From: Planctomycetota bacterium
Lineage (GTDB): Bacteria > Planctomycetota > Planctomycetia > Pirellulales > Thermoguttaceae
Assembly (NCBI GenBank): GCA_025356915.1
Contig: JANXQG010000165.1
Coordinates: 1 to 6,114, forward strand
Reading direction: 5' to 3'
DNA length: 6,114 nucleotides
In this document: positions 1 through 5,041 of the stretch, piece after piece
Layout: each line of letters starts with the position of its first letter
How positions within the stretch are numbered: position 1 is the stretch's first letter
Position numbers and translations under genes: made by a program
Notes under the pieces: generated by a model
What the model was told of the DNA's origin: nothing
Databases searched by the model: none
Seen by the model: only the letters and a program-made list of their open reading frames with translations

Positions 1-1
1 C

Positions 2-100
2 GAGATTCCGATCGCTAAGTTCGCCCAACACCAACCGTTGTCCTTGGTCTCGATTCACGCATGGAAGCCGCTGTTGCACGAGAAAACAATGAAAAGGTGA
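2..100 (+). CDS. possible C-terminal end of an upstream gene (partial)
   Basis: Frame 2 is open from the left edge to a TGA at 98-100, giving 32 residues that end in HEKTMKR. About 23 of the 32 codons end in G or C, clearly more than in the competing open frame 3 (about half), which fits coding in this GC-rich genome. If real, its stop lies 4 bp before the ATG of the next gene, and its last bases overlap that gene's ribosome binding site, as in a tight operon. The fragment matches no family I recognise. It could equally be an untranslated leader, since 100 bases is too short to judge. Confidence 0.22.
   Translation, partial: EIPIAKFAQHQPLSLVSIHAWKPLLHEKTMKR
92..100 (+). promoter_or_regulatory. 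ribosome binding site of the repeat/EF-hand gene
   Basis: The purine-rich stretch AAAAGGTGA contains AAGG/AGGTGA and ends 4 bases before the ATG at 105. It supports the chosen start. I see no convincing sigma-70 promoter in the roughly 90 bases upstream. Confidence 0.55.
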
Positions 101-104
101 AACA

Positions 105-644
105 ATGCAGATCAGTGTAGTTCAGTCCGGTTCTGGCAGCCTCCAACAAGTTAACGGAGGAAACCCATTCGCAAAGGTGAAGCAGGACTTCGAGAACCTT
201 GGCAGCGCCCTGGATTCAGGCAATCTGACCGACGCCAAGAAGGCGTTCGCTCAACTGCAAAAGGATGCGCCCTCGCAAGGCGGCAAGAATAGCCCGCTCA
301 GCGACACGATCGAGAGTCTTGGCAAGGCCCTGGATTCCGGCGATCTGAAATCCGCTCAAGATGCCTACGCCAAGATCAAGAAAGCGATGTCGCAAAAGCC
401 GCCGGCGGGCGGGCCGGGGGGCAATCGTGGTGCAAGCGGAGCGTCGGGTCCGGGCGGCGGTTCCCCGTCCAACAAGACTTACGACGTGAAAGATACCAAC
501 AAGGACGGCACGGTCTCCGCTCAGGAAGAATACGATTACGAGTTGACGCATCCACAGGAAGCGAAGAAGGGGCAGGCGACTTCTCAGGCTACCGACAGCA
601 CAGCAAACGGTGCGGTTGGAGAGACGATCAATATCCAGGCATGA
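105..644 (+). CDS. EF-hand domain protein with two helical repeats
   Basis: This is a 179-residue protein of unknown function that probably binds calcium. Residues 29-55 and 69-95 are near-copies of one 27-residue unit sharing the core LG-ALDSG-L--A--A-A, predicted helical. Similar 'ALxSGxLxxAxxAF' units occur in uncharacterised bacterial proteins, from memory. Residues 99-121 form a Gly/Pro/Ser linker. Residues 130-141 are a canonical EF-hand loop, with Asp130, Asn132, Asp134, Gly135 and Glu141 in the expected ligand positions, followed by aromatic and acidic residues (YDYE). The tail from 152 is polar and low in complexity. There is no hydrophobic N-terminal signal peptide or membrane segment, so it is cytoplasmic or leaves by a non-Sec route. 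The start is supported by AAGGTGA just upstream. It converges on the AraC gene. The coding call is firm because of the repeat and EF-hand; the role is unknown. Confidence 0.88.
   Translation: MQISVVQSGSGSLQQVNGGNPFAKVKQDFENLGSALDSGNLTDAKKAFAQLQKDAPSQGGKNSPLSDTIESLGKALDSGDLKSAQDAYAKIKKAMSQKPPAGGPGGNRGASGASGPGGGSPSNKTYDVKDTNKDGTVSAQEEYDYELTHPQEAKKGQATSQATDSTANGAVGETINIQA
189..389 (+). repeat. intragenic duplication, two units 120 bp apart
   Basis: Codons 29-55 (189-269) and 69-95 (309-389) encode the same helical unit. The DNA copies share long runs such as CTTGGCA and CCCTGGATTC at a fixed 120-base offset. The spacer between them (270-308) is not duplicated in an obvious way. This looks like an old internal duplication kept by selection at the protein level. 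Confidence 0.8.
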
Positions 645-668
645 CCTGCACCGATCGATCTCACCGGA

Positions 669-1700
669 CTATCGTGTCACGGACCGTCTGGGAACTGGCT
701 GTTTTGGATCGAGTTCATTGAGGGCGGCGCGCCGGTAAGTTCCCGGTGCCTTGCCACTCCATCGCTTGAAGGCGTTGGCAAATGCAGCGTCCGTTGCATA
801 GCCGACACGCCCCGCAATCTGCTTGACGCCGTACTCCCCTTCAACGAGCAGGGTGCATGCCTTGCGCATACGGCATTCCAACAAGTACTGCTGGGGCGGT
901 TTCGATAGCAGGTTCTTGAATCGCGAGGCAAATGCGGATCGCGACATTCCGACGCTGTCTGCCAGTAACGCCACAGTCCAAGGCCGTTCCGGCTGGCTGT
1001 GCATCAGGCCCAGGGCTGGGCCGATGTCCCGGTCCATTATTGCCGCAAGCCAGTTATGGCAGTCGCCAGGCAGTGTCGTTGCATACGAACGAACAGCCTG
1101 GATGAAGATCATCTGGACCAAGCGATTCACGATCGCTTGCCTACCGGGCCGGGTCGGTTCTGACTCTCGAAGAATTAGCCCAATTGTATCGGCCAGCCAC
1201 GGTATCGGCCTCCCTTTCACGGCGGTGACATGGATGAACGGTGGAAGTGACGAGATCAACAAACCAATCGTCGTATTGTTGAATAGTAAACCTCCATAGA
1301 CGAGTTTTGTCAGTTGCCTTTCTTTGCCGGACACAGATCGCCGTCGTCTTCCAACCTCGTCAACCGTGACGACTTGCTCGCCTGGTGTGCCCTGATCGGA
1401 CGGGCTGCTGCAGACAGAATGGCCTTGCCCGTGTGTCGTGAGAATCATGTCGCCAGGCGCCAGATCGACGACGGCCCGCCTGCCTTCAATTTCAAACCGG
1501 CAGTGTCCTTGCAGAACGAAATAGAATCCGGCTGACCCACAGCCGCTCCGGATGCGCCATGGCGCCGTGAAGTTTGTCTCCTCTGCAACCCATCCTCGCA
1601 ATCGAGCGTTCTCAAGCAACTCGCTTAACACATCCAGCGAAGCGGACGCCGTGATTACGGCTGAGTTCGGATCAAGGTCCCGCGCTTGCATGGACGGCAT
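669..1700 (-). CDS. AraC family transcriptional regulator, cupin type
   Basis: This 343-residue DNA-binding regulator has the architecture of the AraC subgroup with an N-terminal cupin ligand-binding domain. Residues 20-205 match that domain: DVLSELLENARLRG near 23-36, the APW motif at 46-48, the LAPGDMILTTHGQGH strand-turn at 80-94, and the SLPPFIHV segment near 151-158. The C-terminal region (about 215-325) carries both helix-turn-helix units. The first (about 241-262) includes WTVALLADSVGMSRSAFASRF; the second (about 291-312) includes VKQIAGRVGYATDAAF followed by FKRWSGKAPGTYRR, the signature end of the family. The length is normal for the group. ATG at 1700 has AAAGG 6 bases upstream on the minus strand; a second ATG three codons in is less well placed. 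The ligand cannot be read from sequence. Targets could be the upstream EF-hand gene or the exporter operon, but no operator was identified. Confidence 0.95.
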   Translation of the reverse strand: MPSMQARDLDPNSAVITASASLDVLSELLENARLRGWVAEETNFTAPWRIRSGCGSAGFYFVLQGHCRFEIEGRRAVVDLAPGDMILTTHGQGHSVCSSPSDQGTPGEQVVTVDEVGRRRRSVSGKERQLTKLVYGGLLFNNTTIGLLISSLPPFIHVTAVKGRPIPWLADTIGLILRESEPTRPGRQAIVNRLVQMIFIQAVRSYATTLPGDCHNWLAAIMDRDIGPALGLMHSQPERPWTVALLADSVGMSRSAFASRFKNLLSKPPQQYLLECRMRKACTLLVEGEYGVKQIAGRVGYATDAAFANAFKRWSGKAPGTYRRAALNELDPKQPVPRRSVTR

Positions 1701-1730
1701 AGTGACCTTTGGAGAACGAGTATGGGATAA

Positions 1731-1763
1731 CGCCCGGCGTGGCCTGTTGAACCAAGCCGGGCG
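1731..1763 (-). terminator. GC-rich hairpin between EF-hand and AraC genes
   Basis: CGCCCGGC (1731-1738) pairs perfectly with GCCGGGCG (1756-1763). After one mismatch, TGG/CCA adds three more pairs, leaving a 9-base loop. It sits 16 bases past the stop of the Met-rich EF-hand gene and 31 bases before the AraC start. No run of T follows on either strand, so it is not a classical intrinsic terminator. It may instead be a weak terminator, an mRNA-stabilising stem at the end of the upstream gene, or a regulatory stem in the AraC leader. Confidence 0.4.
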
Positions 1764-1778
1764 CGATGGCTCATCGGT

Positions 1779-2630
1779 CTACTTCTTGGCTTCAACTTTG
1801 GCTTCCAGCGCCTTCAGCTTCGCCTCCAACTCGCTGAGTCTGGCATCCTGTGCCATAGCCGGAGGTGTACAACCATGAGGTCCCGGCATCGGTCTTCCCA
1901 TCATCCATGGGCCCGGCCCTACGTGGGGCATCATCATGCTGGACATCGGGAAAGGTGGGGGCATCGTCACTCCCTGCATCGCGAATGGCGGAGGAGGCAT
2001 CGGCATACCGGGCATGGGGCCTGGAGGCATCGGCATTCCTGGCCCAGGCATCTGACCCGCTGCTTGCAAGTGTGCCATCATTTCCTCGTGTAGTTTCTTC
2101 ATTCCTTCAGTAAACTCCTCGACCGTTAGTTTGCCATCCTTGTTCTTGTCCATTTTCGCGAACAATGCCTTCAAGTCGGGTTCTTTACCCAGTGGTCCCA
2201 CTTGGGGAAATCCGGAAGGAACATGGGGCATGCGGCCCGCTGCCCGACCACCAGGACCGAAGGGCAGCATCATTCCGCCACCCATTCCGGGCATTGGCAT
2301 TCCACCGCCCATTCCAGGCACTGACATGCTGCCGGGCATTCCGAAGGGCGGCATGGCAGGCGGGTGCTCTTTGACCGCTGCCTTGAACTCCTCCAGCGTC
2401 ACCTTCTTGTCGCCCTTCTTGTCAGCCGCCTTGAGGAAGGCTTTCAGAGGTTCGGGGGCATCGGCCGGGATCTCCTCGTCGGAAATCACCCCATCATGGT
2501 TAGCATCGAGCAACTTGAAAAGCATCTCGGGACCGGGAGAGCCGAGGGGCTTCGGCTCTTCCGCTGCCACGATCTGAGGCAGTACAAGAACGGCGACGAC
2601 CGTCGCCAGACTCCACATCGTACTTCGCAT
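1779..2630 (-). CDS. exported Met-rich EF-hand protein
   Basis: This is a 283-residue secreted protein, probably metal-binding, of unknown role. Residues 1-23 form a Sec signal peptide (MRSTMW, hydrophobic core LATVVAVLVLP, likely cut after VAA before EE); there is no lipobox Cys. EF-hand loop 1 spans 42-53 (Asp42, Asn44, Asp46, Gly47, Glu53). A degenerate loop at 70-81 has Asp70, Asp74 and Glu81 but Lys at positions 3 and 6. Loop 3 spans 161-172 (Asp161, Asn163, Asp165, Gly166, Glu172). Two Met/Pro/Gly-rich segments, 93-142 and 193-259, hold 26 Met with repeats such as PGMGGGM plus scattered His and one Cys. Residues 264-283 form a Leu heptad coiled coil. The ATG at 2630 is preferred over a TTG six codons upstream, because AAAGGAA lies at the right spacing before the ATG and the signal peptide then begins normally. 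It lies downstream of the exporter operon on the same strand. Calcium binding is likely; copper binding by the Met motifs is speculation. Confidence 0.9.
   Translation of the reverse strand: MRSTMWSLATVVAVLVLPQIVAAEEPKPLGSPGPEMLFKLLDANHDGVISDEEIPADAPEPLKAFLKAADKKGDKKVTLEEFKAAVKEHPPAMPPFGMPGSMSVPGMGGGMPMPGMGGGMMLPFGPGGRAAGRMPHVPSGFPQVGPLGKEPDLKALFAKMDKNKDGKLTVEEFTEGMKKLHEEMMAHLQAAGQMPGPGMPMPPGPMPGMPMPPPPFAMQGVTMPPPFPMSSMMMPHVGPGPWMMGRPMPGPHGCTPPAMAQDARLSELEAKLKALEAKVEAKK
1854..2054 (-). other. second Met/Pro-rich low-complexity segment
   Basis: Codons 193-259 of the exported EF-hand protein encode 16 Met together with many Pro and Gly, in motifs such as MPGPGMPMPP, SMMMPH and WMMGRPM. It lies between the last EF-hand and the C-terminal coiled coil and is probably disordered or extended. 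Met-X-Met and Met-His spacing resembles Cu(I)-binding sequences, but Pro/Met-rich linkers without metal roles also exist. Confidence 0.6.
2205..2354 (-). repeat. first Met/Gly-rich segment with 27-bp tandem repeat
   Basis: Codons 93-142 encode 10 Met in a Gly/Pro-rich stretch that joins the first EF-hand pair to the third loop. Within it, two imperfect copies of a 27-base unit begin at about 2272 and 2299 on the plus strand (ATTCCGCCACCCATTCCGGG and ATTCCACCGCCCATTCCAGG). They encode the doubled PGMGGGM motif. This suggests growth by short tandem duplication. Confidence 0.6.
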
Positions 2631-2636
2631 CTTGGA

Positions 2637-2644
2637 TTTCCTTT
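2637..2644 (-). promoter_or_regulatory. ribosome binding site deciding the EF-hand gene start
   Basis: Read on the minus strand, AAAGGAAA ends 6 bases before the ATG at 2630, with the AGGA core about 8 bases away. This is ideal Shine-Dalgarno spacing. It lies inside the apparent six-codon extension from the TTG at 2648, which argues that the extension is not translated. Confidence 0.65.
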
Positions 2645-2648
2645 GCAA

Positions 2649-2859
2649 AAAGAGGGTTAATAGGGAAGATCAAGGGACTCGCAGCGACTCTCTATCGTAT
2701 TAGTAACGATTCTGGCCAAGAACCGCCGCAGGAAATCGTTCGCTGACTGGCTGACCGTGCCTGGCGAAACAAAGCCCCCCCCCGAACGGCCGTGTAAGGC
2801 CAGGGCGAGCGTATGGGCTGTGCACCGTCCTACCGGTTGGGCGTTTCGCGCCAATCCAG
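2649..2859. other. intergenic region between MacB-type and EF-hand genes
   Basis: About 210 bases lie between the stop of the MacB-type gene and the EF-hand gene's leader. They contain a run of nine C (2775-2783), a 17-base interrupted palindrome (2694-2710) and two short GACTC direct repeats (2676-2680 and 2686-2690). I see no strong terminator after the MacB-type gene, only 4-bp stems, and no clear -35/-10 pair. Open frames crossing it are shadows of the MacB-type gene. It presumably holds the EF-hand gene's promoter. Confidence 0.5.
2694..2710. promoter_or_regulatory. possible operator: short interrupted palindrome
   Basis: ATCGT (2694-2698) and ACGAT (2706-2710) are inverted arms around an AT-rich 7-base centre. 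The palindrome lies 64-80 bases upstream of the EF-hand ATG, in a locally AT-rich patch suitable for a promoter. Five-base arms occur often by chance, and AraC-family proteins usually bind direct repeats, so this is only a candidate. Confidence 0.2.
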
Positions 2860-5022
2860 TTATTCGTATCGCAGGGCTTCGATGGGGTCCAGCCGCGATG
2901 CCTTCCAAGCCGGATAGAAGCCAAAGGTGATGCCGACGCCAGCGGAGACGATCACGGCGGCAACGATGGTCGGCAGTGATGCCTCCGTCGGCCAATGGAT
3001 ATTCCACCTCACCAGGATGGATACTCCTCGGCCCAAAAGAATCCCTATGGCACCGCCAACGAGGCACAACACGATTGCCTCGACGAGAAACTGTCGGAGG
3101 ATATGATGGCTTCGTGCGCCGACGGCCATGCGAAGCCCGATCTCCCGAGTGCGTTCGGTCACGGAGACGAGCATGATGTTCATAATGCCCACCCCGCCGA
3201 CCACGAGAGAAATCAGGGCCACAATCAACAGCAACGCGCTCATCGACTGGGTCGTGGAAGAAAGTATTTTGATGATCTCCGCCATGTCGCGAACGCTGAA
3301 GTCGTCCTCGCCGCCCGTACGGATGCGGTGGCGCTGGCGCAATAGCGCGGTGATTTGGCTGATCGCCGGCTTGACCTTGCTTTCGGAGGCCGCCTTCACC
3401 AGGATCTGATCCACATTCGCGAAACGGACCGGTTGTGGAGTGTCGGCGGTCTGGATCGACGACCGACTGGGATAAAGCGATTTCGCGCTGGGATACAGGC
3501 TGTTCAAGGAGTTGACCGCATCGGCGGTCAAGGATGCGCTGGCGGCGGTACTGCTGCTCTGATTCGTATTGGTCAGGCTTGCGCCGCTGACACGGTATTT
3601 GATCGTGGACCATGGCGCAAGCACGAGATTATCCTGATCCATGCCCATCATGTCCGCTCCCTTGCGGCTCAATACGCCAACCACGCGAAACGCGATGTTG
3701 TTGATGCGGATTTCCTTGCCGATGGGAGACGTCTTCTGGAAAAGACTCCGTCGTATCGTATCGCCGATCACGCATACTTTATTGCAGTTGCGGACATCGC
3801 GGTTGGTGAACATTTCGCCTGTTGCCATATTTTGCCAGTCGCGGACGGCCAAGTAGGACGGTGTTGTACCGGTGACCTGTTCAGGAACACAATTGCGGTT
3901 GCCGTAGACGATCTGTGACCTGGCGCGGACGACCGGAGCGACGTCGAGCACGGCGGAACATTGGCGGGCGATTTCGTCGGCATCCTGCGGTGTGAGCGTA
4001 ACGGCAGTGCCTGCACCGAGGTTCACGCCGCCGGTGTTCGTCGCTCCGGAGGAAATCATCAACGTATTCGACCCTAGGCTGGTGATGTTCTTTTGCAACA
4101 TGGCCTTTGAACCTTGGCCGATTTCCGTCATGGCGATGACCGCGGCCACGGCAATGATCACGCCCAACGCCGACAACACGGACCGCATTTTGTTTCGCCG
4201 CAGAGCCCCTAGCGCGGTTCGCCACGTGGCCGGTAGCAGCGCCGGGACAGCCGGCCGCCGGGACTTGCCCGGTGTGTCGCCATAGAAGGTAGAAACGTCG
4301 CCGGGCGGCGATACGGGATCAAGGCCATCGGGTGCCATGTTCATCTCGTCGCGCTCGACCATTCCGTCCACGATGCGAATGATCCGATGGGCGTACGCAG
4401 CCACGGTTGGGTCGTGCGTCACCAGGACAACGGTAATCCCCTCGGCGTTGAGTTGCTGGAATACCCGCAGGATCTCGACGCTCGCGTGCGAGTCGAGGTT
4501 TCCCGTCGGCTCATCGGCCAGCAGTAGCGCAGGGCGGTTGACCAGCGCACGCGCGATTGCCGCTCGTTGTTGCTGCCCTCCCGACAACTGTGACGGTTCG
4601 TGACCGGCACGGTCAGCCAATCCAACACGGGCCAAGAGAGTCCGCGCCAGGCTGCGGCCTTCCGAGCGGGAAGCCCACTGTAGGGAGTAATCCAATGGCA
4701 GAGCGACATTCTGTAATGCCGTGGTGCGTGCGAGAAGATTGAAGCTCTGAAAGACGAAGCCGAGTTTTTCCGATCGCACCAGCGCTCGTTGATTCGGCGT
4801 GAGACCGCTCATCTCTTGGCCGTCAAACCAATACTCGCCCGACGTAGCATGGTCAAGGCATCCCAGAATGTTCATCAACGTGGTCTTACCCGAACCCGAT
4901 GCGCCCATCAGAGCCACCATTTCGCCTTGACGAATGGAAAGAGAGATACCCCGGAGCACAGGGACTTCCACTTCGCCCACGTAATAGGTCTTGTAGATGT
5001 TTTCGATCCGGATCAATTCCAT
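2860..5022 (-). CDS. macB: MacB-type ABC transporter, ATPase-permease fusion
   Basis: This 720-residue inner-membrane protein is of the MacB/LolCDE-type (type VII) ABC family, which uses ATP to drive substrates through a periplasmic adaptor. The ATPase domain (1-225) is complete: Walker A GASGSGKTT at 40-48, Q-loop Gln92, signature LSGGQ at 146-150, Walker B LLLADEP at 166-172 and switch His203. A linker (226-265) leads to TM1 (about 281-299), a large periplasmic domain (300-592), then TM2 (about 593-618), TM3 (about 643-668) and TM4 (about 685-703). The protein ends WKASRLDPIEALRYE, typical of the family. E. coli MacB is about 648 residues. The extra length is mainly a Ser/Thr/Asn-rich insertion near 478-530. 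Four Cys (355, 378, 413, 417) fall in the periplasmic domain. I place the start at 5022 (MELIRIENIYK), with a weak GGGAAA site 8 bases upstream. The open frame runs 47 codons further, but that stretch overlaps the adaptor gene's end and is not family-like. Substrate unknown. Confidence 0.95.
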   Translation of the reverse strand: MELIRIENIYKTYYVGEVEVPVLRGISLSIRQGEMVALMGASGSGKTTLMNILGCLDHATSGEYWFDGQEMSGLTPNQRALVRSEKLGFVFQSFNLLARTTALQNVALPLDYSLQWASRSEGRSLARTLLARVGLADRAGHEPSQLSGGQQQRAAIARALVNRPALLLADEPTGNLDSHASVEILRVFQQLNAEGITVVLVTHDPTVAAYAHRIIRIVDGMVERDEMNMAPDGLDPVSPPGDVSTFYGDTPGKSRRPAVPALLPATWRTALGALRRNKMRSVLSALGVIIAVAAVIAMTEIGQGSKAMLQKNITSLGSNTLMISSGATNTGGVNLGAGTAVTLTPQDADEIARQCSAVLDVAPVVRARSQIVYGNRNCVPEQVTGTTPSYLAVRDWQNMATGEMFTNRDVRNCNKVCVIGDTIRRSLFQKTSPIGKEIRINNIAFRVVGVLSRKGADMMGMDQDNLVLAPWSTIKYRVSGASLTNTNQSSSTAASASLTADAVNSLNSLYPSAKSLYPSRSSIQTADTPQPVRFANVDQILVKAASESKVKPAISQITALLRQRHRIRTGGEDDFSVRDMAEIIKILSSTTQSMSALLLIVALISLVVGGVGIMNIMLVSVTERTREIGLRMAVGARSHHILRQFLVEAIVLCLVGGAIGILLGRGVSILVRWNIHWPTEASLPTIVAAVIVSAGVGITFGFYPAWKASRLDPIEALRYE
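3433..3591 (-). other. Ser/Thr/Asn-rich insertion in MacB periplasmic domain
   Basis: Residues 478-530 of the MacB-type protein are rich in Ser, Thr, Ala and Asn and contain a doubled SLYPS motif (NSLYPSAKSLYPSRSS). They sit between the conserved segments DNLVLAPWSTIKYRV and VRFANVDQILVKA. Standard MacB proteins join these two parts with a much shorter loop, as far as I recall. The reading frame is intact across it, and both flanks are well conserved. Confidence 0.6.
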
Positions 5023-5030
5023 GAGTGAGA

Positions 5031-5036
5031 TTTCCC
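5031..5036 (-). promoter_or_regulatory. weak ribosome binding site of the MacB-type gene
   Basis: On the minus strand GGGAAA lies 8 bases before the ATG at 5022, inside the 19-base gap after the adaptor's TAG. It is a weak match to the Shine-Dalgarno consensus. The short gap would allow translational coupling with the adaptor gene. Confidence 0.4.
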
Positions 5037-5041
5037 AGGTG

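Noticed and set aside
645..668. Bidirectional terminator between the convergent EF-hand and AraC genes
   Set aside because: The 24-base gap has only very short self-complementary pieces such as CGATCG and no T-rich tract.
823..1299. 158-codon plus-strand open frame opposite the AraC gene
   Set aside because: The minus strand encodes a full-length AraC protein with both helix-turn-helix units; the opposite frame has no recognisable feature.
2131..2577. 148-codon plus-strand open frame opposite the Met-rich EF-hand gene
   Set aside because: Its Gly/Pro/Ile composition mirrors the antisense of the Met/Pro-rich repeats; it has no domain, whereas the minus strand has a signal peptide and EF-hands.
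2785..2805. Terminator after the MacB-type gene (GGCC stems near the C run)
   Set aside because: The stem is only 4 bp because GGCC is self-complementary, and no T tract follows in the direction of transcription.
2657..3613. 318-codon minus-strand open frame overlapping the MacB-type gene
   Set aside because: It lies over the conserved permease C-terminus in another frame, its product is Arg/His-rich with no domain or plausible start, and it is explained by high GC giving long chance frames.
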